Positions 24,501 to 36,056 of a stretch of 64,000 nt of DNA are shown here, piece by piece. Position 1 is the first letter of the stretch. Every line of letters starts with the position of its first letter. The position numbers were made by a program, and so were the translations under genes. The notes below the pieces were generated by a model. The model made no database searches. It was not told the DNA's origin and saw only the letters and a list, made by a program, of their open reading frames with translations. The stretch is from the NCBI GenBank assembly GCA_905221605.1, contig CAJNDS010000502.1:62001-126000 (forward strand), read 5' to 3'. The stretch comes from Symbiodinium natans (lineage: Eukaryota > Sar > Dinophyceae > Suessiales > Symbiodiniaceae).

Positions 24501-25575
24501 CCTGAAGTCTAACCCCTCCCTTCGCCCTGCCTGGTCGCCGTCATAGACCCACGCCTTGAAGTCGTCGCCGCAGGCTGCCAGCAACCGGCCGGACCAGGCC
24601 ACTGCAGTCACAAGCCTCTGCTGATTTTGCAGCTGCAGGGTTTTGATGACGATGTAGCCCTGGCGGGGGGAGGTGGGGCAGCTGTGGGGCCGCTGGGGGT
24701 CAGCAAGCAGAAGCACCCGCAACACTGCTCAACCGCCCGATCTGAGATCAATGAGGCATCCATCATGGCTGAAGTACTACCCTGTTCCTGCGAGGATGGA
24801 GTGTCCAAAGAAAGGTCTATAACGGCGCAGCAGAGTGCAGCAGCTCGGCCAACGGACGTCTGTCCGCTGAACTTGCTGTATTCACGATATGCACTTGGTC
24901 AGTGCTCGGCTTGCCAACGCCAAGCTGTCGCAACTGCGCCAAGGCTCATGTCAGGTGTCATGCCCATGTGCTTATGCAGAAAGAAGTCCCTGTTGAGTCT
25001 GAGGCGTGCGTCATGCCTCTTAACCTAATAGATACAACATGCTGCGAGCTGTCATGACTAAACTCCGAGTCGCCAGCCAAATCATTGCAATACGACAACT
25101 CGCCTTCCCTACTTTTGCAGGCGGCATTCTTCAAGCCCTCGAGTCGTTCCCTATTTCGTCAGCAGGTTGCCCGACATCGCGGACTTTGCTGGCCAACTGT
25201 CCCCTCGCCCCGGACCCCTTCGCCCCGCCTGCTTGCTGTCGTGGACCCGCACATGCCCCCCCGTTGTCGCCGACTGCCAACAGCTGGCCGGACCATGCCA
25301 TGGACATGGCACCACGAGTAGCCTCCGAGAAGGATGTGACGAGGCTGAAGTCCTGGCGTGCAGGAGCGCAGGGTGGAGGGTGGGCTGCTGGTGGCACGGC
25401 CCACAGCACGAAAAGTGGCAAAGAGGCCTCGTTGCTGACACAGCAGTCTTCCTGCGGGGCAACACGTGTGGACCTTCGCTCATGCACCTTCTGGCCCTAC
25501 GTGGGGTCGTCCTTGTTCTGCTTTTGTATCTCGCTTGGATTCGGCTTCAAACCACAACCTTGTGGGCAAGTGTAG
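21522..25575. repeat. 4 kb tandem duplication, copy 2
   Basis: Partner of 17470-21520. The homology ends at about 25575-25598, where the Cys-rich exon of W1 differs at several bases and a GGT array begins. Confidence 0.95.
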
Positions 25576-25589
25576 CTGGAGCAGGTCCC
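22006..25589 (-). CDS. WD-propeller gene W1: near-identical copy of W2 with a frameshift
   Basis: Same exon set as W2: Cys-rich exon from 25589 (GTCSSYTCPQGCGLKPNPSE); possible 24 nt exon 25451-25428; blades 25352-25229, 24659-24531, 24303-24184, 23872-23750, 23552-23433, 22867-22754 and 22374-22246; 3' exon near 22220-22182; possible TAG end at 22006. The first blade has one extra C in a C-run (seven at about 25256-25262 against six in W2 at 21265-21270). This moves HVRVHDSKQ out of frame, so the blade exon is 124 nt instead of 123. If real, W1 is a pseudogene or starts downstream; if a sequencing error, W1 is a second intact copy. Upstream of the Cys exon lies a GGT array, read on this strand as poly-Thr. 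Confidence 0.65.
23170..23182 (+). other. Spliced-leader-like 13-mer, copy 2
   Basis: Duplicate of 19179-19191 inside the second copy of the 4 kb tandem duplication, so not an independent occurrence. Confidence 0.3.
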
Positions 25590-25603
25590 CTGCAGGTTGG
25601 TGG

Positions 25604-25770
25604 ACCTGGTGGTGGTGGTGGTGGTGGTGGTGGTGGTGGTGGTGGTGGTGGTGGTGGTGGTGGTGGTGGTGGTGGTGGTGGTGGTGGTGGTGGTGGTGGT
25701 GGTGGTGGTGGTGGTGGTGGTGGTGGTGGTGGTGGTGGTGGTCGTGGTGGTGGTGGTGGTGGTGGTGGTG

Positions 25771-25817
<47 letters not shown>

Positions 25818-25884
25818 GGTGGTGGTGGTGGTGGTGGTGGTGGTGGTGGTGGTGGTCGTGGTCGTGGTCGTGGTGGCGGCGGCG
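25604..25884. repeat. GGT/GGTCGT trinucleotide array
   Basis: About 280 bp of GGT with interspersed CGT. It abuts the CTGCAG acceptor of the W1 Cys-rich exon. On the minus strand it is continuously open as poly-Thr and runs in frame into that exon, so it could be either expanded intron or a Thr-rich coding stalk. W2 and W3 lack it at the same position. Confidence 0.9.
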
Positions 25885-26289
25885 CTCATGGTGGTCGTGG
25901 CGGCCTCAACCACCTTGATTTCGGCCACCTTGATGTTGTTGAGACCATCACCGCCTTCGCGTCAGATTTGGTCCAAGAGTGCAGAGGCACATCGAAGGAT
26001 TGCTCACCGTGTGTGCACCAATTTTGGCCAATAAAAAAAGAATCTCTCCTGGAGCCCCTGAAACGCTGACCATAATTTCTCGTTAAACGGTGAACCATAG
26101 GTTTGATTCCGAAAGGTCGGAATCACATCAACAGCGGTCTAATTTAGTGAGCCTTCAACCGTCCCAACTTTGGGTACCCAATTTTGGGCACCCAATTTTG
26201 ACACATACTCAGCTGCGGCCTGACAGAAAACTCTCAAGCTTAGAAAGGTCGAAGAACCCTTGTCAAGCGATGTCGTCTTGACGCACAGT

Positions 26290-27410
26290 CTTGGACTTTG
26301 TCCCTTCCTGGTGCGTTCTACATGGAACAACAAAAAAAGGTCACGTTCTTTTCCAAACGATGCACCTATATCAAAGCTGCATGTTGCGCCTCGCTGGGAA
26401 CAAGGCGGCTGTGAAGCTGCTGCGTGAGAGTTCTCAAGACTGGCTCAAGATGCACGGATGGTCTTTGAACCCTCTCTTTTCCTTTTGGGGAAGCGCCTGA
26501 CTTTGATGCATCTTCACCATGTGGAACCTTCATGAAGCCGAGGAAAGTTGCACAAGGCTCAAACTGTCAAGGGCTCTATTGAAGTCGCTGAAGGATTCTC
26601 TGCCAGCAGGACATGTAGAACCCAAACATCTTGCACGATGACAGGAGAGATCAAAGAACCAACAAGCAAAGTTGCCTTTCATTATGGTCATGCTCGAAAA
26701 GTGTTTATTGGTTCCAAATGTGAACAAACCAAGGACACATGAAGGCGAAGGTTGTCTGCAGGAAAACAGATCGCATTCATCGGGCTAACTTGTTTTCACT
26801 CATGACTCTTGAAGTAGCAGAGCTTTCGAACCACAAGAAAAAGGCACATTGGGTTGTTGTGTTCCCAGTCCTGGAGCCCGACGAGGCCCCAGAGCAAAAG
26901 AGGCTGAAAATTCGGGGACCCGCGACAGAAAATGGCTTCCAGGAGCAAACTGAGAATGGCAGGAGGTGGAGTCGTCCTCCGATGAAATGATGTCAATGAG
27001 GCGCAAACGCCAGTGAGGAGGAAGTCGACGGCAACACAGGCTAAGGGCCAAGGCCAAGGCGTTGAGAAAGCAGGGCACTTTCAAGAAGCGAACCTATTCC
27101 AACGGCCTGTCGGAGCAGACCTGGAAGCTTGGTTTCACACACTTGATGCCGGATGTGTGAGATCCCGGACATATCGAAGATCAAGAAACCTTGCAAGAAG
27201 GAGGTGCAGGTGCTTGCAGCATCTTGCAGCTGTGCACAGTTCGACGCGCTTGTTCCTCAATGCGGTGTCCTGGTTCTACTTGGGTTCAGCCAAGCATTTT
27301 GCTTGGTTTCATTGTCATGTGTTCCGCCGTTTGCTGCTTGCCGCTGCCAATGGTTTTCAGTCCTTGCATGCGTTTGTATTTCTTTTGCGTGCAAGGAACA
27401 CAATGGATTA
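26290..27410 (+). CDS. Candidate multi-exon gene, unknown product
   Basis: Pieces that read like protein on the plus strand: KLSRALLKSLKDSLPAGHVE (about 26568), SNHKKKAHWVVVFPVLEPDE (about 26829), EVESSSDEMMSMRRKRQ followed by a GTGAGG donor-like site (about 26964-27016), ALRKQGTFKKRTYSNGLSEQ (about 27060), and ISKIKKPCKKEVQVLAASC (about 27171). Frames change between pieces as with short introns. The basic, Ser-rich composition resembles nuclear proteins, but no domain is recognised. It would be the only plus-strand gene in the window, which lowers confidence. Confidence 0.3.
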
Positions 27411-27487
27411 GAAACTGCTTTATGTGCTGCTGCTGATGTTTTCGTAGATCGGAGCGTTTCTGCATTTTATTTGCTCAGGGGTTTCGA

Positions 27488-27724
27488 TACATACATACAG
27501 TTACGTACATACATACATACATACATACATACATACATACATACATACATACATACATACACACATACACACATACACACATACACACATACATCCATAC
27601 ATCCATACATCCATACATCCATACATCCATACATCCAGACAGCCATACAGCCACGCATCCATACAGCCAGACAGGCATGCATGCATGCATGCATGCATGC
27701 ATGCATGCATGCACACACACACAC
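27488..27724. repeat. ATAC / ATCC / ATGC tetranucleotide arrays
   Basis: Consecutive blocks of (CATA)n, (CACACATA)n, (CATCCATA)n, (CATGCATG)n and CA. The open frames across it are repeat products. Confidence 0.95.
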
Positions 27725-27992
27725 ACTTGTCTTGCTTACGTTATGGAGCATGTCACTCTCACAGTGTTTTCACACCAGTCCGTTCGCCCCCCACCTGTGA
27801 GGGCCCAGACAAAGAGGCGAACCGCCGTGGCTGGCACGGTAATTGTGGCTTCGTGCCATGCGCTTCCCTGGCAGACGCACTCAGACTTGCATGCACTGGA
27901 AGTGGTTTAGTTCTAAGTCTTGCCTTGGGATAACATGTGATTTCAAGGTCAGTCTATGAGGGTCTATGGATATCCATGGTCTCTGGATAGCA

Positions 27993-29322
27993 TCACGTCA
28001 TGGCAGTAACAAGGTCAACATTGACGAGTCCGGATCGACTGTCGACCAAGTCTCGTGGAACTCGGCGTGACACTGCGACAGGGGTATCGCCCCGCCTTGT
28101 CACCCTGGCGTTCGATGATGAGGTGGCGCATGATCTGATCACCCGATGTGTAGGTGAAGCGCAGAAGCTTCCCCTGCGGTTCTTGGATCGACTGACCCCA
28201 AAACTTGCAGGGACCAACTTGGGGGGGCAGCACACGCAACCACTTGCGGAGGTTTGGAAACATCTGCAGCCCGCCTGAAAGCTATACTTGATTTTGACCG
28301 GAATTTCAGAGGTTGCCACGAAAGGCGGACACATCATCACAAACTGGCCATCGGTCAAATTGGCGTACGCGTAGGATTCGCCTCCAGCAGTGCAAAGCCC
28401 AAGCACAAACCAAACGCACATACTGCCGAGGCGTGTTCGTTGAAGTTGGGCAATTCACGAGCAAGTCCTGCGAAGTCTCTGATTTAAGCTAGGACTTTGT
28501 TTTTGCTCCAGGTATCTTGTGTTTTCCACGGCTCTTGAATGGTCCGTAAGATGCGCTTGTCTTGCTCGGCCGACAGTACACTTGCAACTACCTCTGTAGA
28601 CTGGAAACCGATGTGAACCGTAAGGCCGTCTCAAGTTTTTGGCGGAGGCACCTCCTGCGGTGTCGTGCACCCACGGTTCCATCTTCTCGTTCGGGACGTT
28701 GACCCAGTGGCAAAGGTCGGAGTCAAAAATGCCTCGGACGCGGTCAGATATCCCTGTTAAGCCCATTCAAACCGGATGACAGAGACACATTGCAATTGAA
28801 AAAACATCTGGTGCTCACAAAGATGAAAAACGGCAGAGAACAGTCAAAAAAACAAAACAGAACCCGCCCGTCCTCCGACCTAGGCCTAGCTTTGCTGGCT
28901 GATCAACTCTGATCCCGAGCAAGGTCATGCTCAGGTCTGGGTTCCCGACAGATCCCTTCCTATCTCCTCGTACAAGCTGAGGCACAGTTGATCGCTTCTG
29001 CTGGAGTTCGTCCAGCTTGCTCCTCCGCCTCGATGCCTGCAACCAGGCGAGAAGCGCCAAAGTCGCCGGCGCTTCTCTTCAAAGCCTCCGTCTGCTGCTG
29101 CAATAAGCCCTGTCCCTTGGTACAGGAGTATGGAGATTCAGAGCAGAGCTCTGCGGCGGTTGAAGACAAGAAAGTCAAGAAAGTCAAGGCAGCAAGGCGA
29201 AGGCGGCGAAGCAGCAAGCCCGCCATGCTGCGAAGGTTGCAAAGGCTGCAAGGGCCCTCAGCACTCTCTGAAAGTCGCTGAAAACCGGCTTTGAGCCCGG
29301 AATCGCCGAGGACAGGCCACAA
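27993..29322 (-). CDS. Secreted-protein gene candidate(s), exons only
   Basis: The first exon (29322 or, better, Met at about 29229, to about 28963) has a signal peptide, MAGLLLRRLRLAALTFLTFL, then SSTAAELC and KGQGLLQQQTEAL, followed by a polar segment ending NCASACTRR. A frame at 28766-28600 reads GIFDSDLCHWVNVPNEKMEP and then WVHDTAGGASAKNLRRPYG. Another frame at about 28595-28486 reads SVLSAEQDKRILRTIQEPW up to a TAA. At 28421-28280 a second hydrophobic start, MCVWFVLGLCTAGGESYAYA, leads to FVMMCPPFVATSEIPVKIKY, and a third frame at 28263-28020 gives CKFWGQSIQEPQGKLLRFTY. These may be one gene or two. Splice sites could not be fixed and no family is recognised. Confidence 0.4.
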
Positions 29323-29569
29323 CTTGCCATGTTAGTGCGACTGGGGCAGAAAAGAGCCCACAAAGGTGCTCGTTTAGTTATCGACACCAGAGAGCTGAGA
29401 GCTTCGAATGCTTGCGCCGACTTTGCAGAGTCATTCTGGAGCTTAGAGGTTGCTGCCGAAGTCGTGAACTGCAGCAGCGAAACGCAAAAGGTTCCAGCGC
29501 TGCCTTGCGCGAGCGCAGCAGGGTGAACAGCGCCTGAGGAGAGGTATACTGGCTGAATGACGGGAATGA

Positions 29570-29634
29570 TTTGTGATGATTTGTGATGATTTGTGATGAT
29601 TTGTGATGATTTGTGATGATTTGTGATAATTTGT
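29570..29634. repeat. 10 bp tandem repeat TTTGTGATGA
   Basis: Six near-perfect units at 29568-29634. Confidence 0.95.
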
Positions 29635-30059
29635 GCCTCATCCCTTCCAAGCGCCTGAGCTTCCCAGAGATCCCGGAGCCAAAGCTAAACTGTAAAGGCC
29701 TGTTGGTCTCCTCAAAACCTGGAGCGCACCCTATGAAGCCAGGCCGCAAGAAATCTGAAAGTATCGGACCGCCCTCCCTCCCCCTCTCCACTTCCCTCGG
29801 CTGGCCTGTGAAGCGATCCCGACCCGGAGCTGAAGACGACAGGAAATTTCTGAGACACCTTCGATTCGATTCCCATGTTCTCAGAAACTTGTTCCAACTT
29901 ACCGCGCTGTTAAGTCTATCCAAAGCCAACCTGCCAGCACCAGTGCCCAGCCCTTGTGTTTGTCACAGCTGCCTGTGTCTCTATCAAAAGATCATACGCA
30001 ATGCATGCACGCATGCTGCAGGTCAGCAAGGGAGTTCGAGGCACACAACGCAACCTCTC

Positions 30060-32160
30060 GTCCGGAGCTTCTAGGTTCTGAGGACTGCGCGCAAAGAGAG
30101 CAGGAGGACCATTCCTGGACCAAAGATGACTGATGAGATATCCCAAATTTTAGAGAAACGCCAGCATTCCCAGCGCATGCACAATCACGATGTCCTTGGC
30201 AGAGAACTGAAACTGTTTTTTTCTCGGCCAACCACGGAAGAGCTGATCTTAGGAAACATTCTAAGTGCCTACGTCGGGACATTCAGTTGCCTGTGTAGCA
30301 ACGTGTGGACACAGAGCTGGAGGTTTCACCTGCTTTCAGGCTATCGTGACTGGAACTGGAACGCGCGGCATCTCGGCCCGGACAAAATGCCAGTGGGTGA
30401 GGGCTTAACGCCGACCCACCTGGGTCCTTGTTCGCATGTCAAAACTGGGGCCTGCATCAACTCTAGTCACTCTAGTCAAGCACAGCGACGATAAACCATT
30501 GCAGCCTTGCGGCGTACTATATATTGTCGTATTGTGGCATAGTGTTGTATGAAGTATGGAGCCGATGCCTTCGTGAATCTTGGCGAGACGGAAGCACGTG
30601 GAAGGTACCCCAGCGCGCAACCCTCAGCCCCTCAACTCGTCTTCTCCCGATTCTCCCTCAGCTTGGCCAGATGCCGCTAGGAGCGCCTCATGGCCACGCG
30701 CCTTGCCCTGTGCACTCGAGCATGGCAGAAATCGCAGGACGACTTCTGGCAGCCGTTTGGGCTGGCCATGAAGGCGCAGGGGCGGCAGCCGAGGTTGCAG
30801 AAGCGTTGAAGTGCTCGGCGTCTTGCGGCTCTCTCTTCCCTCCTTCGCTTCGCCAGCTCCTGGTCCAATTCGCCTTGCAGCAGGCTGTCATTCGCTTGAG
30901 CCGCCTCGGCCTCCGACTGTCAGGCGTCTGGAAGAAGCAGAAGAAGCAGACCCACCTTGCCTACCCTTCCCCCTCGCCGCGTGGGGAAGCTGCCGTCCCA
31001 TGCCATGGGGGACCAACACTCAAGGACCCCCCTTTTCCCGCCCCTGCTGGGACCCAAGGCCAGGATGCTCCGTATTCTGCTGGCGGATCGCGTCCTCAAC
31101 ACGAGGGCAAGGGGCTGGACCGCCCCTTGCAACTTGTGCCCCTTCAGTGGCCGAGGCGGCTGCAGGCAAGCGCTACGCCGCTACGATTGGCAGGCAAAAC
31201 CGCCGAGAGCTAAGCAACCCACATCGAAGCAAGAGACCCGAACATGTTTAAACATGTTAGCAAACAGCAGGGTAGCGACATCATTTCAATCTTGCGTGGC
31301 AGCTTGTCTGAAAAGTGTGCTGTGTCGAAGTCCGTGCCTTCCAACCCCTTACTTTGACTGCAACGCTGCAATCTTTAGGGCAACTGAGGCCGCGTCCTTG
31401 CCCCTGCGACTGCATGTGAGGCCCCTCCATCTCTGGGTTCAGGTTGTCCATGTCTTCTTTGCGAGGAGTCGGGCAGACCCCGCACTGGGGCGCCGTTGAA
31501 CAGCTTACCCGACTCGACCAACGCAAGCTAACAAAAAGGAATCTGGCTGCCCCTGGACCAGCCAAAGCTCAAAGGAGCCTTCTCTGAGAGCCAAATCCGA
31601 AGGGGTGATGCAAAGGACATACTTGCAAATTTTGACAGGGGATCAGGACTGGACCTCAAGTTGGGCTGATGCGGGCTGTTGTTGAAGCTTGGCCCGTTGG
31701 CTTTGGCCGGACCCCGGGCTTTAAGGGCAGTGTTCAGCCAACCTGAAACTCATGGCGCCTCTGCAATCCGAGAACCCTTTGAAAGCCGCTCTTCGACCTG
31801 AGGACAACCTCCGAAAAAAACGGCTCCCCCGTCTCAGCTCCAGTCTCTTTCCGGTGCACCTTTGCAACGCCTCACGAGAGCCAAGGCCGTCGGCAGACGT
31901 GTCAGCAAAGCTTAGCGGCTGCAGAACAGGAGCCCAGTCTATGGCCCATTGCAGTTGTTAAGGACAGCGACTAACTAAGATCAGGCGCACTGGCACTTGC
32001 GCACAGAAGAATCCGGAAATCTACCGCTCCTAGAAGCATGATTTTGGATCCCCTACGACAAGGCGGCATCCTAAAGGGTTGTAGGCATTAAACACCGGGG
32101 GTTCACTGTTGTCAAGCAGAAGGTCCAGCCGTTTGAAGCTGGGACTTCAGTGAGGGTTCA
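30060..32160. repeat. Segmental duplication block C
   Basis: Nearly identical to block D with an offset of about 9023 bp over 30402-31380, then more diverged. Edges grade into weaker similarity (31750-31990 against 40790-41080). Carries zinc-finger copy C. Confidence 0.85.
30677..31500 (-). CDS. CCCH zinc-finger protein, copy C (2 exons)
   Basis: The 3' exon (about 30900-30677) encodes NDSLLQGELDQELAKRRREE-like sequence, then CRPCAFMASPNGCQKSSCDF and CH (C-x8-C-x4-C-x3-H), and a basic tail RRVAMRRS with a stop at 30677. The 5' exon (about 31500-31340) encodes TPRKEDMDNLNPEMEGPHMQ and GQGRGLSCPKDCSVAVKVR. The finger type commonly binds RNA; the function here is unknown. Nearly identical to copy D in coding and flanking DNA. 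The long plus-strand frame at 30524-31213 is the shadow of this gene. Confidence 0.6.
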
Positions 32161-32719
32161 GGGTTACAGGGGATGTTTGCAGGCACGGGCTTCCCCCCTT
32201 TGGCCAGACACCAACAACAGCCCTCTTCCCCTGAGTCATACACGCCGCAAGCCCGAATCCGTGTGGGCAACCTAAATACTGAGCTCCACACTGCAAGAGG
32301 ATGCCCAAGAGGAGCCGTGCTTCAGAGAACTGGCCATGAGGGATGCCGGGTTGCAGTTTCGGGTTGCCTTATTTGGGTTTGGAGTAGTGTGGGGCACGCA
32401 ACAGCTCAGGGCTTGAGATTGGGGCTTTGGGTCGCAAGGGCGATTCCCGCCCCTGCTCAAAGCGAAACATGTATCGCAAAAGCTCAAGGCTCTCTGAAGC
32501 CCAAAGGCCCACTCAACACCCTCAACATCTCCAGCACTCGCCTCAAGTGCGCCTTGGAGTGGCCTAGTGGCCCTTTGCTCATCTTGTGCCTCCATGTGCT
32601 TGGAGATTCGACTTCGAAGTTGGGAACAAACTTGGAATTAGGGAAGTGGGTTCAAGAAGGGTTGTATTGGGCCCCATGTAATTTTGCCACGGCAACGAGC
32701 ATGACCTTGCTGTACCCCT

Positions 32720-33580
32720 TTTGCGATGACTCTTCTCTCATCGGTTGTGGTACTGGCAGATGGCATGCAATACACCAGGCATACACCATGCATACACAAG
32801 CAACTAGCTCAGGGTCAAACAGCCCTCTGCCGTTTTCCTGCAAGACCTCTGCGGCTCTTCAACCTATAACGGCGACTGTCCGCCAGGATCGGCGAATTGG
32901 GCGCAAATGATGTAGTGAAGCCGTTTCCGAACCGCTTCAGTTAGATCCCTCCGGATTCAATTGGAAGTGGCCTTTCAGCATCTGTGCAAAGATGCGAAGC
33001 AAAACCTGATCCGGTCGGCCTTGCAGGAATTGGAGGCGAACCTCGCTGATCTCCATCTGTTGTGGTACTCGTGGCACAAACAGACCTCTGCTGCTTTCCT
33101 GCAAGACCTCTGCGGCTCTTCAACCTGTTACGGCGACTGTCCGCCAGGATCCACTAGCTAGGTGCAAACGATGTAGACTGTAGAGAAGCCGCTTCCGAAA
33201 GGTTTCAACCTTACCTTGATACAAGAATGAACGAGTTCTGGGAGCAGCCTTAAAATTTCTGCGCAAAATTGAGTCCAAAATCTCCGTGGCTGGGGCCACA
33301 CAGCTCAGGATCTCCGGCCCTGGGCTGTTACTTTTCTCCTGGGGCTCTTCAACCTACTACGGCGACTGTCCACCAGGATCCGCTGTACATAAATGCTCAA
33401 ATGATGTTGAGAAGCCGCTTGAGACTCACCGTTCCCCAAGACCTGAATCTGGAAGAGTTGCTGATCCGAGCTGCCTTCGGCTAGCATTGCCTTTCTGGTA
33501 CAAGAATGAGCGAGTTCTGGCAGCAGCCTTTCAACATCTGTACAACCTGAGCTTGCCCGGCCCGCGCGGTCTTCAGCCGG
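32720..33580. repeat. Dispersed repeat family R1, cluster 3
   Basis: CTCTTCAACCTATTACGGCG-like cores at about 32855, 33115 and 33345; GCGAGTTCTGGCAGCAGCCT-like blocks at 33233 and 33510; TTGTGGTACT blocks at 32745 and 33060. Confidence 0.65.
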
Positions 33581-33622
33581 CAACTCTCCACGAAGCCCAC
33601 CAGGCGTCTAGTTCAGGAGTGC

Positions 33623-36020
33623 TCAGCGAGGGCAGCTTTCCCCATTGGGTGCGCCGGGGACGGGAGCGGGGCAGTCCGCTTCGTGGAAGATCCCCACAAG
33701 ACCCACAACGCCTGTGATGTCGATGACCTCCAAAAAGCCCGTCACACTTTGTCCATCGCCCCATCGGAAATCGGGGCTAGACACCCAGGCAGGGTCCGTG
33801 ATCACGTCGCCGAAGACATCCTCGATATACTGCTGGCAGGCGGCCCGGGTGAGTGCCGTCTCGATGGCATCGTTAACCTTCTCCTTCACAGTCTCCTTGA
33901 ACTTCTGCTTCGTTGTTTTGGTGGCCCAATCATCGGAGAAGTCCTTGGCCACCTGCCTCTTCAGACGGCCTTTCATACTTTGCTTGGCCGACGTCTTGAC
34001 GTAGGTCTGCCAGGGGTTCAGTATCTGACTCTTGAGTCTCTACAAAATTAAGAGACTCAGACAACACTCCAAAGTCCCCGAGTGGCCTTGGCTGAATCCG
34101 ACGCAGCTTTTGTCATGAGGGACTTGCCGGCCGATTTCGCCTTCCTCGCTGCGGCTTTTAGGGAAGCCTTCGCTGCTGCCTTCGCGCCTGCCTGAAAGGG
34201 GCCAGGGTTCCACGCTTCTTGCGAGAACTCCGATCTCCCCATATTCCTGAGAGCTGTTCCGTTCAAAGCTCAAACCATTCAGCCATCCCGCCTTCGCCAC
34301 GACGGAAGTGCCCCCGCTGAAGACCACGGAAACGATGTCCAGGGCCATCTCCTTGCGGAACCGTGCATTCCGTTGCCGGGTGAGGGAGATCGAAGTCAGT
34401 ACTTCGCACAAAGCTGCTTCATAAGCTTGATAATACGCGTTGCATTAGGCTTTGCAATGTGCTTTACACTAAGCTTTGCCCCAGGCTTTGCAATGGCCTC
34501 TACACAACGCTTTAACCAAAAGCTTTACCATAGGCTTTGCAATAAGCTCTACAGTTGGCGTTACAACAGTAATTTCTTGCAACAGGTGTTACATGGTGTT
34601 ACAAAATCTTCCGAAAAGACTGTACAATAGGATTCCGAATAATCAGGCTTACAATAACCTTCCGAATAGGCTTTACAATAGGCTGTAGAATAGGTTTACA
34701 ACAACAGGCTGTATAAGTGGCTGCGTTAGAATGCTTTACAATAGGCTTTAGGATCAAGCCTTGCAGCAAGCTTCACAAACGGCTTTCGAGTCGGCTTTGC
34801 AATAAACTAGCAGGCTGTGCAGTTTACGGCTTGACCATGAGCTTTACAATCGGCACCGGGCCCTCGCACCCCGCACCCACACGGCATCACACATCCCGAA
34901 CCCCCGAGACCCAGGCCTCAACCCAAAGCCTCCAAGGCCTCCCTAAGGCCTCAACACCCTAAAGCTCGACCCCAGCAGCAATGATGGCGAGCGCAGCTTT
35001 GGCGTACTTGCCGGCCATGACGGTGGTGCAGGTTCCGGGGTCCACACCTGGGCTGCGAGGATTCTGTTCTTGGGGGTACTGCAGTGTTAGGAGGCCGTTG
35101 CTTTTTTCAAAGGGATTTAGGGCTGCGCTTGAAGTTTCTAGGACTTCTAGGGCGTTCTAGGGCGTGCTAAACAAGCTCGTTGATTTGGCTCTGGGGTGAG
35201 CGGGGTTTGAAGATGTCGGCCTCAGAGCATGGCACGGTTTCAAGGGCTGTCAGGGCTTGTCAAGCTTTTCATTGGCTTCTTGTTCAGCAGGCACGGCCCT
35301 GGCCCAGGGCCCAAATGGGGCGAGCGGCAATAGCAGGTGCAACGCTCCTTGCCGATCTTGCTGCAGTCGGTCCCTCCGCTTGCCTGGCAGTAGATCTGGA
35401 AGGGGTCGTAGAGATCCTGCGGGGGCATGTTTCGGAGAGCGACGGAAAAGGTGAACGAAGTGCATAAAGGCTTTGCGTTCTTGCCACTTGCAGGATGCCT
35501 CGCATCTTCCCGTAACAAAACCCGCCTGCTCACTTGCGTTGCCAGATGCTGCCAGCTGCAGTAGTGTGGCGTTGCTGCGGAGCTGCTCCACGAAAGCCAC
35601 GCATGGGCTTGACTCCCGCCTGGAGAGCGAAGTCTGGATCCCAGTGGGGGGAGGGGGGGGGGGGGCAGCAGCAGGGGAAGGGCACATTGCTGCTGAGCAA
35701 CTCTCCCCGCTCAAACTGCGTGCCCTCCTCTGCCAAGGATGTCTTCGAGCCATAATCGGAGTGGTGCGGAAACAAGGAAGACCGGGCCGTCATGCCAGCT
35801 CGCCTTTACTAAGCCACTATGCTGAGATGCAACTTCTACTGCAACGTTCACGCGAAACACACACACACACAGAGAGAGAGCACTCAAACGCCGCCCGCGG
35901 CACCAGCACACACTCGAAGGCTTCAGCAGCTGGTCGTAGACAGCTGCAGCGGACATGCCCTCGCAAATGGCTTTCTTATTCTGGTATACGAAGTTGTCGG
36001 CCTTAGCTTCATGCTTCACG
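33623..36020 (-). CDS. Downstream exons, probably the 3' half of the PAN-repeat gene
   Basis: Coding-like pieces on the minus strand: about 36015-35914 (ADNFVYQNKKAICEGMSAAA, VYDQLLKPS, donor GTGTGT); about 35640-35555 (CVAFVEQLRSNATLLQLAAS ending at donor GTGAGC); about 35450-35290 (VALRNMPPQDLYDPFQIYCQ, ASGGTDCSKIGKERCTCYC); 34370-34260 (EMALDIVSVVFSGGTSVVAK); about 34230-34060 (Ala/Lys-rich AKAAAKASLKAAARKAKSAG); and 33976-33623 (KQKFKETVKEKVNDAIETAL, ACQQYIEDVFGDVITDPAWV, TGVVGLVGIFHEADCP, stop 33623). I infer one gene with the PAN repeats because no promoter-like gap, signal peptide or stop separates them convincingly. A separate gene is possible. No family was recognised. Confidence 0.45.
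34430..34860. repeat. Degenerate GGCTTTACAATA repeat
   Basis: Irregular units of 15-25 bp sharing GGCTTTGCAATA or GGCTTTACAATA repeat about 18 times. It probably lies 3' of the 34411-34260 exon only if that exon is the first of its piece; otherwise it is intronic. Confidence 0.8.
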
Positions 36021-36056
36021 TGGCTACATGCACACGCCACATGAAGCTCCCCCGAC

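Noticed and set aside
25167-26069. 300-codon poly-Gly ORF and poly-Trp/poly-Val frames
   Set aside because: Plus-strand readings of the GGT array. Only the minus-strand poly-Thr reading borders a supported exon, and even that is uncertain.
30524-31213. 229-codon plus-strand ORF, repeated at 39556-40236
   Set aside because: Conserved only because the DNA block is duplicated. The minus strand carries the CCCH finger, and the more diverged block B does not keep this frame.
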